A stretch of DNA of 64,000 nt from Tillus elongatus (GCA_964006375.1 OZ023264.1:174578295-174642294), one strand, 5' to 3'; shown: positions 25,294 to 37,735, counted from the first letter of the stretch. Made by a program: numbers and translations. Notes: generated by a model not told the origin, from the sequence alone.

Positions 25294-26372
25294 ATGGTGT
25301 ATTCTGTAGAAGAAAAAGTTGAAATAATTACTCTTTTTTTCAAAAACAATGACTGTGCCAACCGTACCGCAAATTTGTTTAATGAGCAACATTCGAACAG
25401 ACATGTTAACAGAAAATACATTTTGGAGTTAGTTGCAAAGTTTTGTCAAAGTGGTTCAGTAGCCAACAAAAAACGGGATACTGAATGTGAATTTCCGGTT
25501 AGAAATGAGACTACTGAGATTGAAGTTTTAGGACAAATTGCTGCATACCCAACTTTGAGCACGAGAAAATTGACCACTGTTTCAAACATCAAAAAAAGTA
25601 CTATTTAGTGAATATTGAGGCATCATAAATTTCACCCGTATAAAATTCATATTGTACAACAACTCAATGAAGATGATTTTGATCGGCGGCTGGAGTTTTG
25701 TGAAGCTATGACTGCACGAATAGCTGATAACGGGAACTTTCTGTTCAATATCTGTATTTTAGACGAGTGAACGTTTTTATTAAATTCTACAGTCAATCGT
25801 CATATTTTTCGTTATTGGGCAGATAATAATCCAAGAAATGTTCACAAAGTCCACACTCAAACTCTACAGAAATTGAATGTCTGGACTGGCATTTTTGGAG
25901 ACCGTTCAATTGGACCAACTTGTCTTGATGGCAATTTGAGTGGCGAATTGTATTTGGAGTTACTAGAAGATATCGTTTACCCTCTACTAATTGACGTTGT
26001 TGAAAATTATCATCGCTATCAAGAAAATAAATTTGTGTTTCAACAAGATGGAGCTCCTCCGCATTTTTACAATGTGTTAGGGAGTTTTTGAACAGAGAGT
26101 TTCCAGGACAATGGATTGGGCGTAGAGGTGCTATTAAGTGGTCCCCTATATCACCGGATATAACTCCTTTAGACTTCTTTCTACGGGGCCATTTAAGGAG
26201 TAGAATTTACGCAACAGAACCGGAATTTCTAGAAGAATTACGATGACGCATTGTTGAAGAATGCCGTCTAATAACTCCACAAATGCTCCAGATTTGCAGA
26301 GCTCGTTTTGAATAAAATTTGTACTTTTGTATGGAAGCTGGTGGTCAACAATTTCACCACTTACTTAACTGA
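25294..26372 (+). pseudogene. IS630/mariner-type transposase, copy A
   Basis: Starts MVYSVEEKVEIITLFFKNND, the N-terminal helix-turn-helix common to a large insect transposase family (DUF4817-like). There are stops at 25606 (after IKKST) and 25768 (after ICILDE; the first catalytic region DE is readable). A frameshift lies near 26070 after QQDGAPPHF, which contains the second catalytic Asp, and another stop near 26246. The third region reads SPDITPLDFFL. The predicted end is LLN-stop at 26372. Full-length family members are about 350 codons, matching this span. Confidence 0.85.
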
Positions 26373-26738
26373 ATAAACATTTTTTAACGTTTGGTTTTGT
26401 TTTCTACTTTTTTTAACGAAAAATTGACTAATTAATGAAATGAAATACGTTCTTGCAACTCCAACTGTAAACAATTTTTAAACGAGTTGATAAAACTTCC
26501 AAAGAAATTAGTGTGCTGAATTCAGAAAAGAAAGAGCTTTCAAATGATGTAACACTCGACCCATGTTCCTTATTTAAAATATAAGGGTTTTTATTACCAC
26601 CCTTAAGGGGTTGATGTGACAAAATTGAGTTTTATGTCAAAACATGTCCCCCTCAATATTAAAATTGACGTGTTTCAGCGTCTCTTAAAAAAAAAATTTC
26701 TCTGGACGCAAATCGGTCTGTTTCGTTTTCAATGCGCC

Positions 26739-27890
<1,152 letters not shown>

Positions 27891-28245
27891 AGTCTGCTCC
27901 AGTGGCTCGGATTTTCAAGAAGTTGCTCCAAAGTCACAATTGTGCTACAGCATTGGTAACTATGCCTGCATTGATGAAATGCTTGTTGGGTTTCGAGGCA
28001 GGTGTGGTTTCAGGATGTATATGCCTAATAAATAGGACAAGTAGTGATGGGTCGTTATTTAACAGTCTGTTATTTTTTAATGGTTGCCGAGCCGCAACGG
28101 TAACTACCTGTTATGGATATATAAAAATAACAGGTACAAAATAACGCTTCACACTACACTAGAAATCGTACTCGTATCTGTTTCTGTTCCACTGCAACTA
28201 GCTTCGAGCTGCGATGAATAAACTTCGGTTTTCATCGGCAACTGT
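27891..28245. other. Stretch upstream of the hAT element
   Basis: TAGTGATGGGTCGTTATTTA near 28041 and AAATAACGCTTCACACTACA near 28139 are loosely inverse and may be the ends of a small hAT-type MITE. Otherwise unrecognised. Confidence 0.35.
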
Positions 28246-28734
28246 CAGAGCTGGGCAGTACCCGGGTAAAAATACCCAAAAATGTACCCGCGTACATTTT
28301 TTCAGTACTCGATACCCGGTACCCAGTACATTGGAATCAATTGTACTCGGTACCCGATTCCTCAAATACTCTCTATTAGTACCCGATACCCGCATCGCAT
28401 GTTCGAGTACATTATTCTCGGGTACTTGAACAAGATCAAGCTCGTCTGAATTTGCAGAGTTTGTCGTAATAGTTTTATTAGTTACTGAACAATTACACGA
28501 CAACGTTCGGGTTCGGCGGACGAGATCACCACTAGTGAGAAGGTTACACATACGGGGTGGTTTTACGTAACTATTATTATTGTGTTGAACGCGGTCATTG
28601 ATTGATTGTATCGTATCTTATTGTAAATTTGTTTTTTTGAAGTCAAAGGCGTTACTACAGTTTAAGGTAAGTAAGAGATTTATCTAATATGGGTATCAAA
28701 TGAAAAGACTTGACTAGTATGATACTGTATTGTA

Positions 28735-30021
28735 CAGGGTGTTTCGCTATTTGACCAATGGACATCTTCGTTAATAATGGGTTTACAGAGACGTTTAAAT
28801 TAGCAAAGTTTCCGTATTTTTTCCTGAACAAATGAAATCAGAAAAAAACAACTGAGCATCAACAGTGATATTTTTAGCCGTTCAAACCATAGATATACCG
28901 TATAGGAAGGCTATTAGAATCGTCAAAAAAAAAAGTTTTTCTATTTTTACTGAAAATGATTTATTTGGGTCAAAAATAACCTAACTACAAAATATTATAT
29001 TGGTGTCTGTCTGTCGGTCTGCATGTCGGAAGCACGATATCTCAAAAACTGCTTAACCAATTTTAACCAAATTTGGCACAAAAATTCTGTGGCACCCGCA
29101 GTTTTCAAATTTAGATAGGCAATGAAATTCCAACGGGGTTCCAAACTTGATTATAAATTCATATAAACACAAAAATAAGTTATGACAACAAACTTTAGTT
29201 TTCAAAACACCTATTTTTCTTATTTCATTTTTGAGATGAATTCTAAACATAAACATATGTGATCGTGTAACAGGGTGACCCCAGCTATGACAATCAACTT
29301 TATTTTTTTCACATGGAAACAACTCTGTTTTTGAAACTTTTGCCTTTGAAAATTGAGATTTTTCAACTTAACACACTGTTGGTCTTGTAGATTCTGAATT
29401 TTGAACGGATTGAACAGGGTTCTCAGCAATTTTTTAATACTAAATTCCCTGACATTTCTAGGTTTTTCCTGACACATTTTTTTAAAATTCCCTGACATTT
29501 CCAGGTTTTTCAGGTTTTCCCTGACGCTGAGAACCCTGTTGAAATAGGCAAAAACGGCTTACGAGTTCCTATCTTATTACTTTTCGATTTAAGCTTAATT
29601 TTAGCCTTATCCAAAAATGTTTGACTGTTCCTATGTCGAAATTGATATTAATGGATTTCATTAAAATAGGTTCAAATAAAAGCTTATCAAAAAGTAACAT
29701 GAGGACACGTAAGCCGTTCAGAATCTACAGTGTGTTAAAGTTGAAAAATCCCTATTTTCAAACGACAGTATTTCAAAAACAGTTGCAATTAGGTATAGAA
29801 CATCCTACATGAAATGTGTTTAAAATTTACCGGGTGAACTATTTAAAAAACTGTCTCCACTTACTTAATATTACTTCTGCTGATGCTGATGTTCAGTTGT
29901 TTTTTTCTGATTTAATTTTATGATGGTTCAGGAAAATACTGAAACTTTGCTAATTTAAACTTTTCTCTAAACCCATTGATAACGAAGATATGAATTGGTC
30001 AAAATATAGCAGGACACCCTG
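28735..30021. mobile_element. Long-TIR element (about 145-bp arms) nested in the hAT
   Basis: The left arm CAGGGTGTTTCGCTATTTGA and the inverse of the right arm CAGGGTGTCCTGCTATATTT continue in parallel for about 145 bases (ATTAGCAAAGTTTC; AGAAAAAAACAACTGA; ATCAGCA). TA flanks both ends (28733-28734, 30022-30023). There is no transposase inside; open frames at 29053-29498 show no domain. A non-autonomous Tc1/mariner-IS630-type element. Confidence 0.8.
29415..29538. mobile_element. 124-bp MITE with 13-bp TIRs
   Basis: CAGGGTTCTCAGC at 29415-29427 and GCTGAGAACCCTG at 29526-29538 are perfect inverses. The interior repeats CCTGACATTTC. CAGGG termini fit hAT-type MITEs. The flanks share only TTGAA, so the duplication is unclear. 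It is nested in the element at 28735-30021, itself inside a hAT. Confidence 0.7.
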
Positions 30022-30319
30022 TACACTATGACAAATTTCAAATCTAAAATGGCCTAAGATAAAACAAACTGTTTAATGAGAAATATAAATTAGGGAAATA
30101 AAAACTAAAAACTTGGAAAATAATGAGTAAAAAAAATTTCATGATCTTCAGCTAGTGCATGCCTTGTTTTGTTAACTTCTAATTCTTGGGATTCTTCTCT
30201 AACCGAGAATTATTTTTTTTCTGTGTTTTTTTTGGCAACATTTTAATATTGTATTTTATTGTAATAATTACAAAAAAGAAATACGATTATTGTATTTCTT
30301 TACTTATAGGACCTGGACC

Positions 30320-32656
30320 ATGGAGATTTTAAGTGATGCAGAACCAGATCCTTTCCATAATTCATCAGAAAGTGATGAAGACTATGTCCCTAAGACTAAA
30401 AAGCCATCCATATCAACCAAAATATCAGACTATTTTAAAAATCTTCAGCCATCGACTTCGACTTCTAGGTACACTGAAAGCATGCATTTCAATGTTTCCG
30501 ATGTAGAAATAGTTGCTGGTCCGACTAGCCCCACTTCTGCTACGGCATCCACAATATCCACATCCACATCTTTATCAACTACGACTGAAGTTAGTAACAT
30601 TGGAAAGTGCAAGAACACCCCAATGCTGGACGGAACATTTTTCTTGGTTGAAACGTGTGACAAGAATTCGCATGTCGAAGCTGTTTGCCAGTTATGTCTT
30701 CCTTCAAAAAAAATTATTAAGGGCTCTGCGGAAAGTACGACAAATTTTGTTAAGCATCTAAAAAGAGTGCATGGAAACAAATCCTATGATGACTATCTCA
30801 AACACAAAGAGAAATTAAAACACAGCAAAAGCAAGTTGAAGGGTACTAATTCGAGAATTGGTCTAGCAGGTACAAAATCCAAGCAAGCAAAATTGAGTAT
30901 CATAAATTCAAAAAGTGTGGTCACGCTGGTCACGCAGAAGGAGTTTGAAAAAAGAATAGTGTATTTCATTGTTAACACTATGTCCGCTGTGTCAATCATC
31001 GAAAATGAAAGTTTTCTAAGGTTGTTCGATGGAATGAACGTTAATGTCCCCCGAAGAAAAGCGGCAATGAGACTTATTAATGAGATGTATAATTCTCATA
31101 CAGAGAATCTTAAAAAAGAAATTCAAAAGCAGGACTATGTTTGCAGCACCGCTGACATATGGTCCACCAAAACAAGAAGTTTCATGGGGGTTACATTGCA
31201 TTGGATAGACGCAAACTTGGAGAGAAAGTCAGTAGCTTTGGCTTGCAAAAGATTCACTGGCACCCATGACTACAAGAACATTGGAGAAATGCTTGAAAAC
31301 ATCAATTTGAATTTTAATATTAGATCAGCCCAAATAGTCGCGACAGTAACGGACAATGGTTCGAATTTTGTTAAAGCCTTCCGTGAATTCTCGGTTACAG
31401 AAGAATCCCAAAGATTAGAATTTAACAAAACCAGACATGGACTAGATGAAGATAATGAAGATAATGAAGAAGAAGAAGAAGATCAGATGAATGAAATTGA
31501 ATATGATGAAGAAGAAGTTACAGTCCATGAAATCGAAGTTTCAAATACACTTGATAATGACAATAGAACAATAATGCTACCAGCGCATATTCGTTGTGCC
31601 AGTCATACGTTAAATTTAATTGCCACGACCGATTGCAAAAATGCAATTCAATCAAATCTTACACTAAGAACGCGACATACACAAGTTTTTTCAAAATGTA
31701 ATATCTTATGGGCAAAAGCAGGCAGACCCAAAAGTGCTGAAATAATCAAAGTGGTTTTGGGACATACTCTAAGTTATCCAGGAATAACAAGATGGAATTC
31801 CTATTTTGATTCGGTTTCCCAGATCTTGAACGTAAAAGCAAAACTTCCGGCTCTTTGTCAGCGGCTAAATATTAAACATTTTAAGGAAACCGAATTGCAG
31901 TTTCTCGAAGAGTACTGTATAGTATTGAAACCTCTTGCTTTAACACTCGACGTTTTGCAAGGACAGGATTGTGTTTATTATGGATACTTGCTGCCCAGTC
32001 TTCTTTCTCTAAGAAATAAATGGGAAAAATTAAAGCTCCAGTGTATGAGTTCCAATGGTGAATTACTTTTAAGAACATGTATGGATAGTTTAAATAGAAG
32101 GTTTTTCGACATACTTAATTTGACTTCAGAGTCTGCAATTATTTCTGCAGTTGTTCATCCCAAATTTAAGTTGCGATGGTTTAATGTTTTAAAAACCCCA
32201 AAATATTCTCTGGACGCTATAAAGATGTTGGTAATCGGAGCCGCGGAACAACTATATATTGACGATGACGATAATGGCAGCGAAAGTGCAGGTTCTAGCG
32301 ATACAACACCTGATGACTTCTTTGATTTTAATGAACCCGAACCCGAAACATCTAAACACGTTATGTTTACGAATACCTCTCAACCTGCCACTGAAAAGGA
32401 AGCGGTGAAAACATCAAAAATTGAGCTACAGCTATACAAATATCTTGATGACAAAAGAAGCGGAATAAATAGCTTGAACGATTACCCAATAATAAAAAAA
32501 ATATTTTTGAGGTATAATACTTGTTTACCTTCGTCTGCACCAGTGGAACGATTATTTTCTTTTGCGTCAATAGTGAATAGTCCACGGCGAAACGCTCTCA
32601 GCGATTCGAGTTTCGAAAAATTGGTGATAATGAAGGCCAATAAAGTAACGCAATAA
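30320..32656 (+). CDS. hAT transposase, BED zinc finger, intact 778-residue frame
   Basis: An uninterrupted frame; I prefer the ATG at 30320 (ACCATGG context, MEILSDAEPDPF) over one ten codons upstream, because a splice acceptor falls between them. Order: acidic/Ser-rich N-terminus; a BED-type zinc finger at about residues 100-150 (AVCQLC with HLKRVH); catalytic region with CSTADIWSTKTRSFMGVTLH (first Asp) and VATVTDNGSNFVKAF (second Asp); an acidic Asp/Glu insert near residues 370-410; RCASHTLNLIATTDC (Cys/His motif); ITRWNSYFDS; and the C-terminal dimerisation region (PIIKKIFLRYNTCLPSSAPVERLFSFAS in part). Such enzymes cut the element out and reinsert it with 8-bp duplications. All landmark residues look present, so it may be young or domesticated; within an intron it is more likely a recent transposon. 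Confidence 0.9.
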   Translation: MEILSDAEPDPFHNSSESDEDYVPKTKKPSISTKISDYFKNLQPSTSTSRYTESMHFNVSDVEIVAGPTSPTSATASTISTSTSLSTTTEVSNIGKCKNTPMLDGTFFLVETCDKNSHVEAVCQLCLPSKKIIKGSAESTTNFVKHLKRVHGNKSYDDYLKHKEKLKHSKSKLKGTNSRIGLAGTKSKQAKLSIINSKSVVTLVTQKEFEKRIVYFIVNTMSAVSIIENESFLRLFDGMNVNVPRRKAAMRLINEMYNSHTENLKKEIQKQDYVCSTADIWSTKTRSFMGVTLHWIDANLERKSVALACKRFTGTHDYKNIGEMLENINLNFNIRSAQIVATVTDNGSNFVKAFREFSVTEESQRLEFNKTRHGLDEDNEDNEEEEEDQMNEIEYDEEEVTVHEIEVSNTLDNDNRTIMLPAHIRCASHTLNLIATTDCKNAIQSNLTLRTRHTQVFSKCNILWAKAGRPKSAEIIKVVLGHTLSYPGITRWNSYFDSVSQILNVKAKLPALCQRLNIKHFKETELQFLEEYCIVLKPLALTLDVLQGQDCVYYGYLLPSLLSLRNKWEKLKLQCMSSNGELLLRTCMDSLNRRFFDILNLTSESAIISAVVHPKFKLRWFNVLKTPKYSLDAIKMLVIGAAEQLYIDDDDNGSESAGSSDTTPDDFFDFNEPEPETSKHVMFTNTSQPATEKEAVKTSKIELQLYKYLDDKRSGINSLNDYPIIKKIFLRYNTCLPSSAPVERLFSFASIVNSPRRNALSDSSFEKLVIMKANKVTQ

Positions 32657-32667
32657 AATAACAGCTG

Positions 32668-32822
32668 GTATTTTTAGGATTCCTTTTTGTTTTGTTTTTC
32701 AAGTTATTTTACAATATTAAAAACACTTTAGTAGAATATTTTGTTTATTTTAGGATTCTCTTTTTTGTTTTGTTTTTCAAGTTATTCCTTAATATTAAAA
32801 ACACTTTTTGTAGAAAATTTAG
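32668..32822 (+). repeat. Two tandem units of about 80 bp after the hAT transposase
   Basis: TTTGTTTTGTTTTTCAAGTT followed by AATATTAAAAACACTTT occurs twice, in the 3' untranslated part of the transposon. Confidence 0.8.
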
Positions 32823-33015
32823 TTTATTTTGCTTTTGCATAAGCATAACCCAAACATAAATTTTTGCCAAATGTACTCTAAAATAAGTACCCGAAAAGTT
32901 CGGGTACTTGTACTCCGGGTACTGTACTCTGAGTACTTTTTAGCAGGTAAAGTACTCGGTACTTTGTACTCTTTCCTTAATTATGACATGTACCCGGTAC
33001 CCGGTACTCGAGTAC

Positions 33016-33215
33016 NNNNNNNNNNNNNNNNNNNNNNNNNNNNNNNNNNNNNNNNNNNNNNNNNNNNNNNNNNNNNNNNNNNNNNNNNNNNNNNNNNNNN
33101 NNNNNNNNNNNNNNNNNNNNNNNNNNNNNNNNNNNNNNNNNNNNNNNNNNNNNNNNNNNNNNNNNNNNNNNNNNNNNNNNNNNNNNNNNNNNNNNNNNNN
33201 NNNNNNNNNNNNNNN
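33016..33215. other. Assembly gap, exactly 200 N
   Basis: A run of N of round length, so its true size is unknown. It hides the right end of the hAT element and the 3' end of the LINE copy at 33216. Confidence 1.
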
Positions 33216-34163
33216 TTGAGATTTCGATCCACAGAAATGCCAACAAGCTAAAAGGACTCATTACTTTGAATAATTTGGTTGTTCAGTGTAATGGGTCTAG
33301 GGCTAGTGTATCTCTTATGAGATAGAAAGAGAGACTGAGATTTGGTGGAGTTGCATTGTACAAGATTTCTACTTCCCCAGTCTAATATTTTTTGGAGATT
33401 TACAGAGACAGAGCCCTCCATGAGTCTGCGATCCTCATCTAATTGAACTAAAGAGACAGGCTTAGAACATTGTATATTTGAGTGGAGGTTGCTGTCGTCC
33501 GCGTAACTGTGAACTGGGTTGGATGTGCTAGAGAGGAGGTCATTGATGTGGAGAAGAGGCAAAGTAGGTGTAAAGCTGAACCTTAAGGGACTCTTGCATT
33601 AATTGGATACAGTTCGGAGGAATGGCCATCCACAACAACAGAAATGCTCCGGTTGGAGATAAAATTTGCTGTCCAGGTACCGAGTTTTGGTGGTAGGCTA
33701 TAGGCCGGAAGTTTATTAAGCAGCGCTGCGTGCCGGACTTGTTCGAATGCTTTTGATATGTCTAGAGCGACAATCTGGGTTTCACCGTGTAGTTCCATAG
33801 ACTTGTTCCAAGAATGGGTGACAAAGGAAAGGAGCTCGGCAATTGATCTGCGCTGACGGAATCCATACTGCCTGTCGTGGATTAGACTGTGTTTTTCAAG
33901 GAATTTTAGTAATTCGGTGTAATTCGGTGTTTTATATACTTTTCCATCACTTTAGAGACGACTGAAAGGAGAGAAATAGACCTGTAGTTCCTAGGAAGCG
34001 CTTTGGATCCTTTCCTTGGGGAGGGGTTGTACTCAAGCAGTTTTCCAGTTACTAGGTAATATTCCCCTATTGTAAGATATCTGAAACAGACGAGTCAGGA
34101 AGAAGCAAGTGCTGGTGGGCATTTTTTGAGAACAATTGCGGGGTTCTCGTCAAGGCTAGGGGC
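33216..34163 (-). mobile_element. Second LINE copy, reverse transcriptase fragment
   Basis: Reads on the minus strand as the same LINE as 230-2843, corresponding to roughly 1345-2210 of that copy: LHINDLLSSTSN, HSYADDSNLHSN (YADD kept), LDISKAFEQVRHAALLNKLP. It is 5'-truncated at about 34163 within KASGLDE. It keeps about 95 bases missing from the first copy. The first-copy DQVWHA is EQVRHA here, and frameshifts are present near 33570. The 3' end lies in the gap. Confidence 0.85.
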
Positions 34164-34165
34164 TT

Positions 34166-34422
34166 TACTTTTACGAAGGAAGATGATAATTAAAAATCAG
34201 GAAAGAAAAGGCACGGGAATGGGTAACCCGCTATCGCCATTAATTGTAGACGTTTTCATGAGCAGATTTGAAACAGATCTTGAAAGTGAAAATGGTTATG
34301 TCCCTAGACTGTGGTTTCGTTACGTGCATGATATTTTCGCAGGGTTTAACACTAACATTTGCAGAATAAAATATTTTACTGCCAAATTAAACAATAAATT
34401 TGATTGTATAATTAGAAATTAA
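34166..34422 (+). pseudogene. PLE reverse transcriptase palm fragment with altered YVDD
   Basis: The frame shows GTGMGNPLSPLIVDVFMSRF, a Penelope RT block (G-NPLSP-IA-IFM), followed by LWFRYVHDIFAGFN. Active enzymes have YVDD at this place; here it is YVHD, so a catalytic Asp is His. The frame stops at 34422, and the continuing homology (PFIDVLVVKN...EFYVYRK) is in another frame. Confidence 0.8.
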
Positions 34423-34856
34423 TAATAAATTACCCTTTATAGATGTACTAGTTGTTAAGAATAAAGACACTTTAGAATTCTATGTCTATAGAAAGGAAAC
34501 CACCACTCTAATCTACATTATGAACGACTCACATCATACGTACGCACAAAAAATTGCCAGTCTGAATTTTTTCGTAAACCGCTTAATTAATTTTCCTTTC
34601 AACAAAAGTATATATACTAAATAATTAAATTATATTAAGAACATGGCCGAATATAACGGATACACTGCTTGCCTAGTGGAAAAATGAATCAAGAAACAGA
34701 AAACAAAGAAAATTTTAACGGAATCAACGAAGTGTAGAAGAGAGAAATCCGCAAAAAAACTTTGTTTGCTTATCATTTGAACTTAGAATCACGAGGGGTC
34801 TAGATAGCATTTTTAAAACAACCAACTTACAGCTAACATTTTGGACAAAAAATACC

Positions 34857-35106
34857 TTGAAAAACTTGCTATGTAACCCACAAGACAAGGATAGCACAGC
34901 CAAAATGTTGGGAATTTATGAAATAAGTCGTAAAGATTGTAATCTTAAGTACGTCGGACACACAAAAAGATCGATTGGAATTAGATTTAAAGAACACTTA
35001 GCTCAATTACGACACGGATATATTTGGGATAATAATCATCACGTTAATGAAGATAATCTAAAATTAATAAAAAATGTTAGACAACCAGGACAGCTAAACG
35101 CGTTTG

Positions 35107-35169
<63 letters not shown>

Positions 35170-35327
35170 CGAAATATAGTTACAACAAACAATGTAATAA
35201 TGTTTCTCCACCCCCGATTACTAGTCACCTGATATTGCGTTGTAAAATAAATTCCCACGTTTCAACACGTCCTAAAGATAACATAAGAATACAGATATTT
35301 CCGCCAAACGAAACTATGATAATTTAG
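34857..35327 (+). pseudogene. PLE GIY-YIG domain with in-frame TA expansion
   Basis: Readable as GIYEISRKDCNLKYVGHTKR then SIGIRFKEHLAQLR. The second Cys-type position is Arg (SCKDC in the sister is SRKDC) and YVGQT is YVGHT. A few codons (TVDKSAVARH in the sister) are missing before YIWDNNHHV. At 35109-35167 a (TA)n tract expands the stretch corresponding to VYIAK of the sister, keeping frame as an Ile-Tyr run, and IAKYSYNKQC follows. Most likely dead. Confidence 0.75.
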
Positions 35328-35520
35328 TTAGTTCATTATTAGAGATCGACACCTTTTAGACAAGTTAATAAAGACAGTTCAAATACCTCGTCCGGCGATA
35401 AAAGTACAATACACTGCAGAATTTGCCTGCGACTAGTTCCTCTCTCTCGATTCCGTTTCTTTACCTAAGATCGGGTGTATAAGGTGATGCTAGTTTTTAA
35501 AGTGGGTAGAATTTTTCATC

Positions 35521-35560
35521 CTATGATGACGCTAACTTGGTTAGTGAAACGATCGTCAGG
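35521..35560 (+). ncRNA. Hammerhead-like core of the PLE, one core base changed
   Basis: ATGATGACGCTAAC-TTG-GTTAGTGAAAC: the same as the core at 13688 except that CTGATGA is ATGATGA here. Probably inactive. Confidence 0.55.
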
Positions 35561-35568
35561 TCTTTTTA

Positions 35569-35696
35569 GTGAATTTTCGTAGAAAAAATTCACTAATGGG
35601 GAGATCCCGACTTTTGAATTTTGAAAAAATTTTTGCAAATGAGCGCGAACTAGGATCCCTAGAACCCATATCCGGGGTCAGTTTCAATTTTTATAT

Positions 35697-35784
<88 letters not shown>

Positions 35785-36382
35785 CACACCGATAACTCAA
35801 AAAATAATGGGCCGATTTTGATAAAATTTGGCATGTACCTTTCTTTTGTTAATAGCTTGGATAAGTTCGTTATTCAGGAAAATCGGACGAGGTTTTCCAG
35901 GAAAATTTTGAGTTTTCATTCGAAAAAAATTCATATAATAATCCTATTTTAATAAAATTTGGCACATACCTTCCTTTTGTAAATGGCTTTGACATATTTG
36001 TTAGTCAGGAAAATCGGACGAGGTTTTCCGGGAAGATTTTGAGTTTTCATTTGAAAAAATTCATATCTCAAAAAGTAATAAGCCGATTTTAATAAAATTT
36101 GGCATGTACCTTCCTTTTGTAAATGGCTTTGACAAGTTCGTTATTCAGAAAAATTGGACAAGGTTTTCCGGAAAAATTTTGAGTTTTCATTTGAAAAATT
36201 TTTTTATCTTAAAAAATAAAAAATCTATGATAACCAAATTTGGTAGGTAGGTTTACGATATAAAAAGTAAACTATACACCAAAATTTGGATTTCTATGTT
36301 ACAAGAAAAAAAAGTTATAATAAAATATTTTGTGCCAGATCATTTCTATGAAAATTCACTACCATAACGCACTTGCTGCGTC
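35569..36382 (+). mobile_element. H element copy 12, complete, inserted in a PLE
   Basis: Starts with the best hairpin of the family, AGTGAATTTTCGTAGAAAAA then ATTCACTAATGGGG (35570-35598). (TA)n runs 35700-35780; then CACACCGATAACTCAAAAAA, three imperfect tandem copies of a GATTTTGATAAAATTTGG-type unit at 35812-36200, and the end block ACCATAACGCACTTGCTGCG (36361-36380). Comparison with the uninterrupted PLE at 13724 places both borders in a T tract. Confidence 0.85.
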
Positions 36383-36433
36383 CCAAGATTTTTTTAAATT
36401 TATTGTGGTGCTTTGGGTTCTCCAAGTGTATTT

Positions 36434-37163
36434 ATTATATTTCTTATTTGTGACGGATATTGTGAGTAACCTCTAAGAGTGACGGTTTGTATATTAGGAT
36501 ATTGTGAAGAGAATATTTTATAAACTGGAATGCATAAATGTATAAGAATATTTTGTGTGGAATTCTTAGCGGCATTAGATATGTGTAAATGGAGTTAAAA
36601 CATTTGGTATTCTGCTGGCAGTTAAATTTAACACGTCGCGTCGCTGTAAACTCAATGATAAAGCGCATATAAAAGTGCTAAACACCTGTAGTTGGCGCTT
36701 TCAAATAACGCTTCTCTACTACGGATAACTTTAATCTCATTTTGTTGCAATCAACTACTTAAGAGCAGCTAATCCCCTGTCTCATGTATTCTGAAGGAAA
36801 CTTTATTTCCTCGCCTCTCTTTGGAAAATGCATTATGAGTAAGTTGATAAACGCTTGAGAGAGACTCGTGCAAGTGTAAGTCGGATTTACAGCCATTCGT
36901 TTCCAGTTAGCTTTCGAAGCTATATTCTGCTCTCTTCAACACCTAAAGCAGTGACGCAAAGGAAAGGAGTAAATAGAGTAAGCAATAGGTTTGCAATATA
37001 CCTACATTTAGACGTTACATTTTTGTGCCCTTGCACTTTTATAACATTTATTTTGTTTGCACTTGCTGCATTATTTACTTATTTGTTTTCTAACGCTGTG
37101 CGCTTTTGTATTCTCCCAGTTTATTGCTGCTTTTGTAGGATCATCTGTAGAATGAGGCCACCG
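36434..37163. other. Intronic stretch without recognised genes
   Basis: A 103-codon frame at 36855-37166 begins inside this stretch; its hydrophobic C-terminal part shows no family features. Treated as non-coding. Confidence 0.4.

Positions 37164-37735
<572 letters not shown>

Larger units (their letters stand above)
28667..30308 (+). other. Probable 5' UTR intron of the hAT transposase gene
   Basis: A strong donor AAGGTAAGTAAG at 28665-28676 lies in the 5' part. An acceptor TTTACTTATAG at 30299-30309 sits eleven bases before the transposase ATG (ACCATGG). The intron contains the inverted-repeat element 28735-30021. Splicing is inferred only. Confidence 0.45.
28246..33015 (+). mobile_element. 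hAT transposon with intact transposase; right end lost in gap
   Basis: The left end is CAGAGCTGGGCAGTACCCGG, the classic hAT opening (CAGxGxTGGGCA); bases 28238-28245 (GCAACTGT) would be the 8-bp target duplication. The first 175 bases hold eleven GTAC motifs, mostly as GTACCCG/CGGGTAC. The last 145 bases before the gap hold fourteen more. Such dense subterminal repeats are typical transposase-binding regions of hAT elements. Matching compositions on both sides of the transposase show that the element reaches the gap at 33016. Confidence 0.85.
34164..36433 (+). mobile_element. Penelope-like element with H insertion
   Basis: Same subfamily as 12853-13772 but with more of the reverse transcriptase. 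Order: RT palm (34200-34420), connector with many stops, GIY-YIG region (34857-35250) with a TA expansion, 3' region with hammerhead remnant, then an H element at 35569-36382. The PLE resumes with TTTTTTAAATTTATTGTGGT to about 36433. Confidence 0.75.
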
